Assembly (NCBI GenBank): GCA_051294375.1
Contig: CM119268.1
Coordinates: 18,368,005 to 18,432,004, forward strand
Reading direction: 5' to 3'
DNA: 64,000 bases
Source: Paraspadella gotoi
Lineage: Eukaryota > Chaetognatha
Below the pieces are notes generated by a model. It searched no databases. It had not been told where the DNA came from and saw nothing but the letters and a program-made list of their open reading frames with translations. Of this stretch, positions 19,919-31,800 are shown piece after piece. Position numbers and translations under genes: made by a program. Positions within the stretch are counted from its first letter, which is position 1. Every line of letters begins with the position of its first letter.

Positions 19919-21533
19919 CTTTAACGTCATTACAAGTACAGTTAAAATGCTGTTTAATATTAATATTTTTATAATGGAGTATACAGTGCTGAACAAAACA
20001 TTATAAATGACAAATATTTTGACCTAGGGGTGGGACCCTATATCCATAGAAAATTTTAACGTCTTGCCCTGTCTGAATGATTTGAGATACAATAATAAAT
20101 GAGTGGTAAAAGTGTTTTTGGCTTTTTACTTTCATATACAATGAAAAAAATTTAAGCAACTACAAGGCGTCGTGGATGTTTTCAAAACATTGATCGTTTT
20201 TTTGTGCGCGCATTGTTATTGCACACGATAAAAGCATACTTGTTAATATTTTTCACTAGTCTGTTTCTGAACATGACAGTGTTATGTCTTATCTTCAATT
20301 CACTTCATTTTAAGATTTTAATCACTATCCAAGTTATACCTATTTAATATTTATTTTTAGTTCAGGTATATAAGTAAAACAAAATTTTACGAAGATTATA
20401 ATGAATATGCTTAAATTGTCGAATACTTTGTATTTCTTACCTTTTTGACGATTTTATTATGTATTAAGAAATCTTACATGATAATTAATTATCTGACAAA
20501 TCGTTAATAATTTTTTTGATAAAAGTTAGTTTTATTAAAAATAAACCATAATAGTAACTTATACAAATCTTACCTGCTTACTTTAATTTTTTTTAACCAA
20601 AACACCATGTACACCTTACTATACCACATTATTATACTCAAATAAGTGCTTCCAAAAATATTTTTAACTTTTATATATTAGAATGAGATTCAACAGTAAG
20701 TATTCAAACATTTTCTTCCAAACCGCGCATCCGTCTGTCCGTCTGGCCACCCTTAGCAAAAATCCAATTCCTCGTGATTGGATGGTTGAACCCACACTCC
20801 CACAGATGATACACATCACCCAACCAAAGAACATGAGAGATTGCAAAGAAAGTAATTATTATTATGTGCTAGTGACAGAACCGTTCAATATAAGCAGCCC
20901 TGAGCTTCGGATCAGGCTGTAACACCATCCCTCTTAACTGCTAAGCGACCACCGGGCCAGAACCCAGACCTTTGGGTTGGGAGGCGAAAGACTTGCTTCC
21001 AGCACCAATGACCGCTGATGAACGGTTGGTGGATTTTAGTCCACCATAAGATTAACTTTACACTAGACATGTATGACGACAATGCTCAACAGAATCGAGC
21101 TTCAAACAAGTTTGAACAAACAACGTCGGATCTGCCTATGATAATTAAGCGGTATAAAGTATAAAGTATAAAGTATAAAGCTAATCCAATGTTATATCAC
21201 GATAATTCTTTCTTTCAATTGTGATCTAAACAGATCATAACAAATCAAGACATAAAAAATCATGACAAATCTATAAATCAATTGATCAATCAATCATTAC
21301 CAGATCAACGCATCAATGCATGAACCATTTTTAATTACCATTTAACGGTAGACATTTTGTGAAATCCTTTCTTTTGTTGTGTTTGGATTAAGAAAAAGTT
21401 TGAAATCGATTCTACAACAATTTATTTTTGAGACAGTAAACATTAAGGCAGGCTAAAATTGCACACTTTTTATAACTTTTAGTTCTCTCAAGATTTTTTT
21501 CCTAAGTTGTAGTTCATTCAAATAGCGATGTCG
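19919..21533 (+). repeat. Duplication 1, second copy
   Basis: Matches 17946-19833 over its full length except for the missing TRIM-C insertion and scattered single-base indels. Confidence 0.85.
20842..21048 (-). mobile_element. TRIM-A solo LTR (duplicate of 19134-19342)
   Basis: The same insertion as in duplication copy 1, with the same AGAT target duplication, so it predates the duplication or is the other allele. Confidence 0.78.
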
Positions 21534-21562
21534 CCGGCGATTCACGCAAGAGTCGCAGGTGT

Positions 21563-22625
21563 GGTTCTAGTTGGTTGGCGACTTAGCCATGACGCCCTCG
21601 CCATTTGGCGATTTAGCTGTAAACTACATCTAGCGTTCTAGTTATGGCGATTTCGCTAACTAAACTCAGATTAGGGTTAGGGTTAGGGTTGAGTTGGTTA
21701 GGGTTAGGGTTGAGTAGGTAGTAGTTAGGGTTAGGGTTGAGTAGTTTAGGGTTAGGGTTGAGTAATTTAGGTTAGGTTGAGTTAAGTTAAGTTTATTTTA
21801 GGCTTATTATTAATGTCAATTTTAGGGATAGGGTAGGGAGGGTGTTGTTGATGACCAAGAGGCCCGCGTTAGGGTTAGGGTTGAGGCACGGAGATGTACG
21901 GGAGGCCTGGGCCCGGTTAGGGTTAGGGTTGGGAGAGAGGCCCGTGGGTTATATATCGAAGGCAATAAGGGTTAGGGTTGAGGTACGGAGATGTACGGGA
22001 GGCCTGGGCCCGGTTTAGGGTTAGGGTGGGAGAGAGGCCTGTGGGTTATATATCGAAGGCAATTAGGGTTAGGGTTGAGGTACGGAGATGTACGGGAGGC
22101 CGGGCCTGGTTTAGGGTTAGGGGAGAGGCATGGAGTTGAACGGGAGGCTTGGTTTAGGGTTAGGGTTGCGGGAGGGACCCATGGTTGATGCATCGAAGGC
22201 GGTTAGGGTTAGGGTTGAGGCACGGAGATGTACGGGAGGCTGGGCCTGGGTGAGGGTTAGGGGAGAGGCATGGAGTTGAACGGAGGCTTAGTTTAGGGTT
22301 AGGGTTGGGGGAGGGGGCCCGTGGTTGATGCATCGAAGGCGGTTAGGGTTAGGGTTGAGGCACGGAGATGTACAGGAGGCTGAGCCTGGGTTAGGGTTAG
22401 GGGAGAGGCACAGAGTTGAACGGAAGGCTTGGTTTAGGGTTAGGGTTGGGGGAGGGGCCCGTGGTTGATGCATCAAGGCGGTTAGGGTGTGCTCATCCCG
22501 TGTTAGCTGCGCTTTTCATTATATTCGCTACTTTTATCACTGGCGAGGTCGCCAGTGGGGGACTGGCGAACATCGCCAAAGCCCTGGCGATATCGCCATG
22601 GCGAAGTCGCCAACCAACTAGAACC
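21563..22625. mobile_element. TIR-bounded block carrying telomeric repeats
   Basis: The left end GGTTCTAGTTGGTTGGCGAC recurs inverted at the right end (GTCGCCAACCAACTAGAACC, 22606-22625), with about 28 of 29 bases matching. Several further GGCGA/TCGCC words stand inside each end. Between the ends lies the TTAGGG-rich minisatellite. No transposase and no clear target duplication are seen, so classification as a non-autonomous DNA element is tentative. Confidence 0.55.
21670..22492 (+). repeat. Interstitial TTAGGG-containing minisatellite
   Basis: Runs of two to four TTAGGG units alternate with GC-rich spacers such as GAGGCACGGAGATGTACGGG and GGTTGATGCATCGAAGGCGG. At least two units of about 100 bp and three of about 138 bp can be seen. 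TTAGGG is the telomere repeat of many animal phyla. The higher-order unit argues against a simple telomere fusion. Confidence 0.85.
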
Positions 22626-23278
22626 TTCTACTACTAAATCGATTTTCAATGCAACTTTTTGAATTAGTTCATTGGGTTGTTGCACTGAAGCTTTTAAATA
22701 TTTTTTAATATATAACAAAATACATTTTTTTATAATATTATTTATTCCTAAAAAGTTTGAAAAGTTAAATAAAAGTTATCATCATCATCATTGGCTGAAT
22801 TTTATAGTTTTTTTAAGTTTTTATCAATAAAATATAAAAAATTTAAAAAGTTATAATAATAACCTATATTTAACTTTTAAAGCTCTATCAGAATATAATA
22901 AAAAATATATTTATTAAAATAATTTTTAAATGCTTCCTTGCGCTTATCTATAAGATAAATTTAAAAATTATTGTAATTTTGATGAAACTTCTAGTTTTTA
23001 ACCTGTTCCGGCCTAGTGTTTCGTTTTTGAAGTCAAGTTAAGGTTTACAAGTCGTAAAGACCCAAATATTTTTTCAAAAGAGCCCAGGGACCCTGCAATA
23101 TGCAGCATTATCTTAATTTTAGTAATTTTTTTATATAAAATAATTAGATTTGTCATACTATTAAATAGTAGTAATGAAAATGAATGATAACAATTGATGA
23201 CAGTGAAAAGGAAGAAGTATTTTAAAATTTACCAATTCTAACTAAGGCGATAACAAATTTTCTCAAATAAAAGTTTAC
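22626..23278. other. AT-rich intron
   Basis: No feature is recognised apart from AT-rich sequence and short homopolymers. Confidence 0.4.
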
Positions 23279-23531
23279 CTAAAAGACACGACATAACATT
23301 TTTCCGCTTGCAATAATTTTTGCATCATGAGAGGTATTCGCTTCATTATGTCTTCAATGGTGTAATTATTAGTAAAAAAATTAGAATGGAGCAGATATAG
23401 GTCTTTTGTCAAATAAGCAGAAGTTGCTTTTTTGATTTGGCTGTTTTCAATGCTAAGGTTGATCGCTGTCTGAGTTAAACCAAGAAGTTCCTGTGCCAGG
23501 CATTTATCTAATTCTCTGAAATCAGGAAAAT
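23279..23531 (-). CDS. Exon of GAF-domain protein (start of second GAF)
   Basis: Bounded by TTTTCCAG and AG|GTAAAC on the minus strand. It encodes a helical stretch from DFPDFRELDKCLAQELLGL through IENSQIKKATSAYLTKDL. It then enters a GAF start, TIEDIMKRIPLMMQKLL followed by QAEKCYVVSF, matching the usual LL.A+.CslF pattern. The phase joins exactly to the exon at 24857 (G + AT). The downstream partner exon was not found between 17.6 and 23.3 kb. Confidence 0.78.
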
Positions 23532-23616
23532 CTGGAAAAAAAATTGTGAATAGTACTAACTTCATAAATGATTGATCGAAACGTTCGAATTAACAAAAGC
23601 TAGGATGACAGGGTGG

Positions 23617-23998
23617 ATAACAAATTTAACAAGTTTGAGCAAACAATGTCGGATCTGCCTACGATCATTATCGGTAATTAATTAATTAATAATGAATTAA
23701 TTCAAGTTAATTAATTAATTAGGCAATTAATTCATTAATTAATTAATTTGAATTATGATGATAACAATTGACATAATTAATTAATAGATAAATAAATTGA
23801 TTGAATAATTAATTAATGAATTGATTGAATAATTAATTAATAGATTGATTGAATAATTAATTGATTGATTAATTATTTAATTATTTAATTTAATATTACA
23901 CTTCCCTACCAACACACAAAATTTCATTCCAATCCATCCATCCAATCACGAGTAATTGGTGTTTTTTGCAAAGGTAGGACCGACGGATTGACAGAAGA

Positions 23999-24040
<42 letters not shown>

Positions 24041-24195
24041 GGATGGACGGACATCATTTTTTTTGCATACTTTATCACAATTTGATGTTCTGACATGATA
24101 TAAGTGTATGCTCAATAAGATTGAGGGGGCGGACCGACGGACCAACAAAGTGAATTATAGAGCCAGAATCTGCCGTAAGCAGACCCGACTAAAAA
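23617..24195 (+). mobile_element. Hairpin-ended, GACG/GACA-core element (copy H1)
   Basis: The 5' block is CAAGTTTGAGCAAACAATGTC then GGATCTGCCTACGAT. An AATTAATT-rich stretch follows, then CACAAAATTTCATTCC..TCCATCCA, then a (GACA)n/(GACG)n tract at 23984-24052. The 3' end is AAAGTGAATTATAGAG followed by a hairpin with GCAGA..CCGACTAAAAAT. The 5' GTCGGATCTGC is the inverse of the 3' GCAGATCCGAC. There is no ORF of note. The layout resembles DINE-1/HINE (Helentron-derived) elements, but this is inference. Confidence 0.6.
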
Positions 24196-24856
24196 TGGTT
24201 CGGTTCCAGTTCTTTAATAGTTACTTGCATGCATGCAGTGATAATAACTCTACATTTTTACATACGCAAGGGTCACAATACCTAAATTTTACTATATTTC
24301 ACCAGATATCCAAAAAAACAAACTTTTTAAAAAATCATTACGCACAAAATGGCAAAGTAACATCTTGATTATGAAAAAAAAAGGATTCTTAAACACACAA
24401 ATAAAAAATATTTAACCCAACAAGGTCTTGATTTAATTAAAAATTGTAAAAGTCTAACCATGGAATGAGAAATATGTTTTTTTTGACTGCTGAAATTTTT
24501 TTTATTAACTTAGAGGGCAATAGGGGACAGTTTGAAGTGTAGTAGAACTTCAGAATTTGAGGCAATTTCCTAGGGAAAACCACTCTGGATGCATCAAGAA
24601 CTGTACAAATGCTTTGAACTTTTTTATACTCTATTTTTGATATATACAGTCAAAAAAGCGTATTGAATGAGGGAATGAGAAGTAAATGAACATTTAAAAA
24701 ATATATTTATATTTATATATTTTGATTTTTTTTGTTTTGTTGCGTTTGAACATAAAAATAATTGTATTTGCTATGACAACAACGGTATGTTTCATTTTTT
24801 ACCATTGTTGTCATTACAAATACAAATAATTTTGTGTTCTTAATTTATATATTAAC
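24196..24856. other. Intron with a fold-back repeat
   Basis: No gene is seen. At about 24735-24840, ATAAAAATAATTGTATTTG...ATGACAACAA is followed by its inverse (TTGTTGTCAT...CAAATACAAATAATTTTGT), a hairpin-forming repeat next to a TGTTGCGTTTG word also seen at 5.13 kb. Confidence 0.5.
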
Positions 24857-24959
24857 CTTTAAAGCGAAGAAATTCAAATACACCAAGTAAATAATTTTCT
24901 TTCAAAAATGGAATGGATATGCTAGAAGTATTATCAGGTAATGATACATCGCCAACACC
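24857..24959 (-). CDS. Exon of GAF-domain protein (end of first GAF)
   Basis: Starts after TTTTTTAG and ends AAAG|GTTAAT. It encodes GVGDVSLPDN...SISIPFLKE then NYLLGVFEFLRFK, fitting the last strands of a GAF domain (iPl..+..iGVle..rf). The phase joins exactly to both neighbouring exons. Confidence 0.8.
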
Positions 24960-25126
24960 CTAAAAAAATTGATATAAAACCTGAGGTTTTAGATTTTCAT
25001 TTTCTAAAAAAATTATTTATTAATATATTATCATATAATATGTAATATATATATATTATTTACTATTATATCAGTGAAGTTAGTATAATTCTTATGGTTT
25101 TTTAAAAAAAGGTAAAAAAAACTTAC

Positions 25127-25227
25127 GTGGGGAAAGTTTTGATTTTTCCACCATTTATATTGTAAGATTGGTCTTTTTATACTAGCCACATAAGCTGGAA
25201 GTATTCCTCCCACTTTAATATTGATTG
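25127..25227 (-). CDS. Exon of GAF-domain protein (middle of first GAF)
   Basis: Starts after TATTTTTAG and ends CCCAC|GTAAGT. It encodes INIKVGGILPAYVASIKRPI and then QYKWWKNQNFPH. GGI..YVA.....PI is the mid-GAF loop. The phases fit exactly upstream (G + CA) and downstream (phase 0). Confidence 0.82.
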
Positions 25228-25365
25228 CTAAAAATAAGATATGATTAGACCCCTCAACTGTTTACTTTTTGAGAGTAGGACTTTACTAAACTTGTGTACA
25301 TCAAGAAGTAAATCTTTAAAAATGGGAAATTTTTATCAAAAGTTAAGAAAGCTTCGAAGATACAG

Positions 25366-25510
25366 TAATAAATGACAGAACTGTTCATTATAAGCAGTCC
25401 CTGAGCTTCGGATCAGGCTGTAACACCGTGTTACAGGCGGGTTAAGCACCTCGTCCCTCTTAACTGCTTGGCGACCACCGGGCTAAAACCCCGGACCTTT
25501 GGGTTGGGAG
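25366..25510 (-). mobile_element. Truncated TRIM-A LTR
   Basis: Minus-strand LTR sequence from the TGAACGG region through CCGGACCTTTGGGTTGGGAG. The TATGGTGGAC head is missing. No target duplication can be judged. Confidence 0.7.
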
Positions 25511-26240
25511 CTCTGGTTAAAACTCTACAGATAACGCCCTAATGCTAAAAATGGCTAAATTTTGTTTTAGTATGCTAAGTATTATGCCAAATTATCTTTT
25601 AGCTAATTTAATGCAAAACTGTTACAAGAGTATAGAGAAATGATTTTTATTAGAGCCTATGAAAAATTATTTAGACAGATAAAAACAAAAAAAGACGAAA
25701 AAAATGAGACTTTTTGTGAATTGCTTAAGCGATGAGCCATATAACAGTCAATTCCTGTAAAAGGTGTTTTGCAGCAGTAATTTTCAAACAGACCAACTAA
25801 CCAACTGACGCCATAGTATTTTGCTTTTTTTAAAGTTGCTTTAACATGCTATTACTAGTATTACAGAACTACACAAGCATCTCAGAGGAAAATCGGTATT
25901 AACCAAATACTTTGGCTTTATTGTATAAATGCTAGCAATCCGTCTCAAATAATTGTAAATAATTGTAAATTGTAATTAATAGTAATTAATTGCAAATAAT
26001 TGTAAATAATTGATAACCAAATATTGATGCTTGATATTGAGCTGAACTCATTTTTAGACGAATCTGAATAGGGTTCCACTTCTTTCCTTTCTATAAATAA
26101 ATATTAAAAAATAAATATTTGGGTATAGAGCCATATAATAATTTTTTTATAAAAATATTTTATATGGCTCTATACCTAAATATTTAAGTATATTTAAAAT
26201 GTATAAACTTTTGTTTGAGCATGTTCTCATTCAAAATTTT
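25511..26240. other. AT-rich intron
   Basis: No gene is seen. A short tandem AATAATTGTAAATAATTG occurs near 25950-26010, and an inverted pair TATAGAGCCATATAA/TTATATGGCTCTATA at about 26125-26177. Confidence 0.45.
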
Positions 26241-26252
26241 TGACTCACCCCA

Positions 26253-26572
26253 TTGAGAAGAAAAAAAAAGAAGAAAAAAAAGAGAGAGAGAGAGAATCTT
26301 GACAGCCGCTGGACAGCTGCTGGACAGCCGCTGCAGAGGTTTTTACAGAAGCAGCAGCGATGGAGAAAAAGAGAGAGAGAGCGATATATAATTAACAGAG
26401 AAAGAGAGAAACCGAATACCCCCTTTACTCGTCAAGAAACAACAGTACTTATGGCGCCGGAAGTAGCACGAGCTTTACCTAACCCAATAACCCAAAGGAC
26501 TCGGGTTCGCGCCCTGCTGATTCACACAAGAAAAATGAAAAAAAGAAATAAATGAAACATTTTTTTTGTAAA

Positions 26573-26613
<41 letters not shown>

Positions 26614-26735
26614 TAGCCGGAACTCGTTTTTAGACATAACAGAAGAAGCAGTGACGGAGAAAAAGACAAAGAGAGAGAGTGACATATAATTAAAAGAGAG
26701 AGAGAGAGCGAAATATAATTAAAACATTTTTGTTT
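26253..26735. repeat. Two related GA-rich blocks
   Basis: A poly-A plus (GA)n start, an AGCAG..GATGGAGAAAAAGA word and ATATAATTA recur at about 26258-26400 and 26570-26725. This is a direct duplication flanking the tRNA-like segment. Confidence 0.6.
26438..26530 (+). mobile_element. tRNA-like (SINE head) segment
   Basis: ATGGCGCCGG...AACCCAATAACCCAAAGG is followed by ACTCGGGTTCGCGCCC, an almost perfect Pol III B box. The same order (TGCCGGAGG...AACCCAAAGGTCCGGGGTTC) lies in the TRIM-A LTR, so the two are related. It is too degenerate for a functional tRNA. Confidence 0.5.
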
Positions 26736-27164
26736 TGTAAATAAAACGAACAAATACGAATATTGATATTAGCGGTAACCGACCAAATTTAAATTTTAAT
26801 GGAAACAGCATTAAACGAATCCATTATTGGTATTAGTTATTGTGTGAAAAAATTTTTTTACAAAAATGTTTCAAACCATGAATGTGGCGAACGGTCACGT
26901 TCGCCAACGTCTCTACTTTCACTAGTTCGTTAGAATGATTAAAATGTTTTCCAGAACAAAAGCTTTATTTGTTCATTTATAAAAACAGACCTTAATAAAA
27001 TAATCAAAGCATATAGATATTCATAAAATACCTATATGCCGTAACAAGCAATGGCAATAACAAAATACTATCAATCAATAGTATCAATCAATAAACGTTA
27101 ACAAGTAATATAAACATTAATACTGTGATAATAAACATTGACAATGTGGAACCAAATCCATGAT

Positions 27165-27410
27165 GAGAAAGAAAGGAAATAATTGAAGTTGTAAAATGGA
27201 AACCATAAAGTTACTACTAGTGTGATCTAGTAAGATATAAGTATTTATAATGTTCTTTTGTTTTAACATGATTATTCTAGAATGCTAGAATAATTAAACA
27301 CCTATGGAATATCCATTGGTAATTACTGAGGTGGTAAAAACCACTAAGTGACAGGTCATGGATAATTAGTCCTGGGATCGAATCTGGGAGATGACTATTT
27401 TATTATGAAT
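27165..27410 (+). repeat. SINE-like repeat, inverted copy at 31.73-31.99 kb
   Basis: AAAGGAAATAATTGAAGTTG...TTATTCTAGAATGCTAGAATAA...TGAGGTGGTAAAAACCA...GGGATCGAATCTGGG recurs in inverse at 31725-31985. The last word resembles a Pol III B box, so a SINE is possible. Confidence 0.5.
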
Positions 27411-27580
27411 CAATTAAACTGTTTATCAGTTGATACTTATGTAAATTCAAAGATAAGTTTAATTACATTGTTAGAGATAGTTGTTATTAACATTTTTTGT
27501 TAACTTTTTGAGCTCATCAGAATCAATTAAAAAAATTTAAAATATCAAAAAAAATTTTTTTAACATTATATAGGCAATAT

Positions 27581-27782
27581 TATGGTGGACTAAATTCCAC
27601 CAACCGTATCAACGGCCATTAGTGCCGGAGGCAAGTCATTCGCTTCCTAAGCCAAAGGTCCGGGGTAGTCGCCTAGCAGTTAAGAGGGACGGGCGCTTAA
27701 CCCGCCTGTAACACGGTGTTACCGCCTGATCAAAGCTAGGAACTGCTTATATTGAACGTTCTGTCACTAAACATAACACATT
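27581..27782 (+). mobile_element. TRIM-A LTR, end replaced
   Basis: TATGGTGGACTAAATTCCACC through CACTAAACATAACACAT is present. The final ACTGTCTCTTCA is replaced by TTGGTTGTACCAAT. Confidence 0.7.
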
Positions 27783-28128
27783 GGTTGTACCAATTTATAA
27801 AATTCAGCTCCTTGTATTTTGATGCTAGTGCGGAGTACAATATAGTATTTCCCGAACTAATACTTAAGGGAGTGGTCTTTTCATAGCAATATGAAACATT
27901 CTTTGAAAACATTATACCACTTCATTAATAGGGAAGCCAGGTACTCTGGGAGTGAATAAACGAGACTGTGAGAAAGTCTTGATTGAAAGCTTGCAGGGAC
28001 CTGCTATGTCATTATCTTGTAAGAGTGATGGAGGCCTTAAACCACCAAGCCTGTCCAAAGTCAGGGGCAAGATAAGCTTTATTTATTAATAATGGATAAT
28101 TTTTATATTGGTTGTACCAATTAACCCA

Positions 28129-28552
28129 AACAATTATTACTGTTCTTCATTGGTGAGCACACGACTTCCGAACACAAACAGCAACAACAAAAACACTTTC
28201 AGGTTGACATGCCTCATCCTGGCGATGCACTTTCGCGCCAACAACACAGGCGAACATGCCTCACTTGGTGACGAACTTTCACAACAACAATTCACTGAAG
28301 AGACGCAACAGACTTTCCCTACGGGACATAAAATCCACCAACCATTCATCAGTGGCCAATGGTGCCGGAGGCAAGTCATTCGCCTCCCAACCCAAAGGTC
28401 CAGGGTTCTAGCCTGGTGGTTGCCTAGCAGTTAAGAGGACGGGTCGCTTAACCCGCCTGTAACACAGTGTTACAGCCTGATCCGAAAGCTACGAACTGCT
28501 TATATTGAACGGTTCTGTCACTAACACATATCAAATATTACTGTCCTCTTTC
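28129..28552 (+). mobile_element. TRIM-A composite with truncated 5' LTR
   Basis: Only the last ~20 bp of the 5' LTR (ATTATTACTGTTCTTCA) remain. Then come the PBS-like TTGGTGAGCAC, the interior with CATGCCTCA and GAAGAGACGCAACAGA, and a 3' LTR lacking part of its head and ending TCTTTCA. This confirms the LTR-PBS-interior-LTR order seen at 16945-17594. Confidence 0.7.
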
Positions 28553-28788
28553 AAAAATATAATAATTTTAATACAATTATTCATGGTTTGAAACATTTTT
28601 TGTAAAAAAATTTTTCACACAATAACTAAATACCAATAATGGATTCGTTTAATGCTGTTTCCATTAAAATTTAAATTTGGTCGGTTAACCGAAATATCAA
28701 TATCTATTTTGTTTCAGTTACCGCTAATATTCGATCCACGGGTTTTTTCGCATTCAGGGCGAGGAACTGGGGCAATCTGCCATTAACG

Positions 28789-28813
28789 NNNNNNNNNNNN
28801 NNNNNNNNNNNNN
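28789..28813. other. Assembly gap (25 N)
   Basis: A run of N, followed by the low-quality duplicate of the preceding 1 kb. Confidence 0.95.
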
Positions 28814-31800
28814 AACTGTTTCAAAAATGGTTAGAATAAGCAGCTAGATAATTAATTTTTATATTTAATTTATCAGGATAGGAAATGTTCCAAATATTTT
28901 TATTTATTTTGTTTGGAATTTTAAAAGCAGATTCAGATTAGCTTAACAAAGTTGTAATTCTTTTTTTAATATTTTGTTGACAAGTGGTTGTCAAAATTAA
29001 AAAAAAACTGAATCCTTATCATCATCATCCGATAATTTTAATAGTTTATACCAATTTTCAATTAAAAAAATATCAAAATTTTTAAAAAGTTGTTATTACA
29101 TTTTTTGTTAACTTTATTGAGCTCTATCAGAATCAATTAAAAAAATTTAAAATATCAAAAAAAATTTTTTTAACATTATATAGCAATATTATGGTGCGAC
29201 TAAATTCCACCAACCGTATTCAACGGCCATTAGTGTCCGGAGGCAAGTCATTCGCTTCCTAAGCCCAAAGGTCCGAGGGTAGTCGCCTAGGCAGTTAAGA
29301 GGGACGGGCGCTTAACCCGCCTGTAACACGGTGTTACGCCTGATCAAAGCTCAGGGACTGCTTATATTGAACGCGTTCTATCACTAACAAATACACACTT
29401 GGTTGTACCAATTTATAAAATTCAGCTCCTTGTATTTTGATGCTAGTGCGGAGTACAATATAGTATTTCCCGAACTTGGCAAATAACTTAAGTGGAGAGA
29501 GTGGTGTGCGATGCATATGTAGAGTAAGAAAGTGGTACGTTCACCATACAAATGTAAACATCTGCTTGAACATGTGCCCTGATTTTCGCGATCTACTACC
29601 ACTTCATTAATTAGGGACAGCCATCCAGCCATATGCACAAAAATAAAGAAAAAAAAAGGAAAACCAAAATCTGGCACCATGAAATTGAGACAAACAGAAC
29701 TAAGAGGCGTGCTATGTAAAAAAACAAACTCGTCATGGCACCTCGCACTCCTCTAACCAGAGCGCAAGCCACGACTCAGCAACGTTGGACGCTATCGAGG
29801 AACGAACGCCCAACAGACGTCTATGTCATAAGAGTCAGCCTGTCGGACCTACCTATGATAAGTGATCATGGGTACTTCTGGAGAAGTGAATAAACCAAAG
29901 GAGAGGGACTGTGAGAAAGGAAAAAAGTCGGTGATGTTTGAAAGTTGCCAGGGACTCACTGCCTATGCGGTCATATCTATGTTTAGAGGATTGGGAGCCT
30001 TAAGAGTCGTATGGACGGCCTGTTAAACCACCAAAGCCTGTCCCGAAAGTCTAAGGGCTAAGAGCTAAGCTGGCTTATTTTAGGTGTAAGGATTGAGTTA
30101 ATGCGATAATTTTAAGATTAGGTCGCGAGTGGTGTCTTTTGTTCACCAACCAAAAGATTAGCCAAACAATCTCCCAGAGATTTGCACTGTCTCCTTCCAG
30201 TATAGAGCAAAATAATGGGAAGAAAAAACGATAATGTGCAGAGTCGAGCAACTGAGCAGAGGAACGAACACTTCACCGAAGGCACAACAGCAAACAACAA
30301 AAACAACTTTCAATTTGGAACACTGCTGGCCTATCATTACCTGTTGTGCGATGAGTGCCACTTTCCAGCCAGGACAAACGACATCAGAGGCGACATGCCT
30401 GACAAACTGTAAATGGAAGGGAGAGGAAGAGGAAAAAACTGTGTAAATTAGTATGATCAAGGTAAAAGACTTGATATACTAATAGAAGTAATAGACCAAC
30501 AAAATCACAAATGGTCACTGGAAGGAGAAAGAGCGCAAAACAAGCAGAAATAGTGAGAAAGGCTTCTCCACTAGCCGCGACCTCCAAAAATGATTACCCA
30601 CAGCCAAACCCAAAAAAAGTTCAAAAATAACGACCGAAAGTTGCGCCCCTAAGAAACTAAAGAAAATAAAAAAAAATTATATTGGTGCCGGAGGCCCAAG
30701 TCACATTCAAGACGGCCTCTATACACGCACCAAAAGACGCTTCCGTAAAGGGAAAGATTATAATCATAAGTGTGGTGCTACTGGTAGGAAAATGATTAGG
30801 TGGCCTAGCAGTTGAATAAGGAGGGGGATGGGAATACACGAGAACGGGTCGCTTAACCGCCTAGTAAGGGAATATAACAGCACAAGTGGTTATAAACAGG
30901 CACAAAGGACGTCGTTGCCTCAGAAATAAGCTCTAAGCGACGGCGGCTTATATTTGAACGGGTTCTGCTCCAAATGCTGCAACTGTAGCAACATATGCAT
31001 CAACATATTCCATCTTGCCTCTTCCAAACTGATAACATCTTGAATGAGTATTAATGTTACACCAGGTACACAAATATCGTCACTCAGTCTCTACTTCCAT
31101 GCGTTCCTCGCTAATTAACGCTATTTCTACTGCTCGCTAAACAACAACTTTTATGCACCCTGGACTATCCATTATATAATCGCTGTCGTTGGAACTGGGC
31201 GTGTGCTCTGCTGCTCTCTTCGCTCTCGCACCAAACGAGTCCCAATAATTATGGCATTCGTGGGTTATATGAAGACCATGACTTATCTCACTGAAATGGA
31301 TTTAAAGTCAAAATTGCGCTGCTGTGGATGGTATAGGACGTCGGGTAATACACAGCAGAGATAGATATCGCAGATTACAATTACAGTAATTTATTTATTT
31401 TCAACCCTTGTTTACGATTCGGTTAGGAAAACGTAATATATTCGGAGGGCTAGATGCGAGAAAATAACCGAGTTTCTTCGCGAATCAGATGCTGCAGGAA
31501 CATAAAGAGAGAGACCACATAACTTAGGACCTATTATTACCGTACTGGGCATTAATCAGGTAGGCAATCTGCTTCCAACCATCCTCCAAGATTAACAACT
31601 GTAAATTAAATCTGGATATCTTTGAAATCTAGTTATCCAATATAGTATCTAACTAGTAATGAAGGATTTACAGTTTAATTTGGTAGAATATTACATTATT
31701 ATTCAAAGATAGTACATCCAGCCAGGATTTTCCGGAATCCCAGACTGACAAATTATCCTGTAATAGACCTGATTATCTATCTTAGTTGGTTTTTACCACC

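Larger units (their letters stand above)
26756..28739. mobile_element. Element with ~140-bp inverted termini
   Basis: CGAATATTGATATTAGCGG...CATTAAACGAATCCATTATTG...TGTTTCAAACCATGAAT at the left recurs inverted at 28583-28739. The interior holds a tRNA-like stretch, one TRIM-A LTR and one TRIM-A composite, and no transposase. Confidence 0.55.

Noticed and set aside
21972-22637. Open frames over the TTAGGG block
   Set aside because: They follow the tandem unit length and have no protein-like composition.
23976-24052. CRISPR-like array of GACA/GACG repeats
   Set aside because: Plain 4-bp microsatellite in a eukaryotic element, with no spacers.
26438-26530. Functional tRNA gene
   Set aside because: Only the T arm is well formed. 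The acceptor stem and D arm do not pair, and no terminator run follows.
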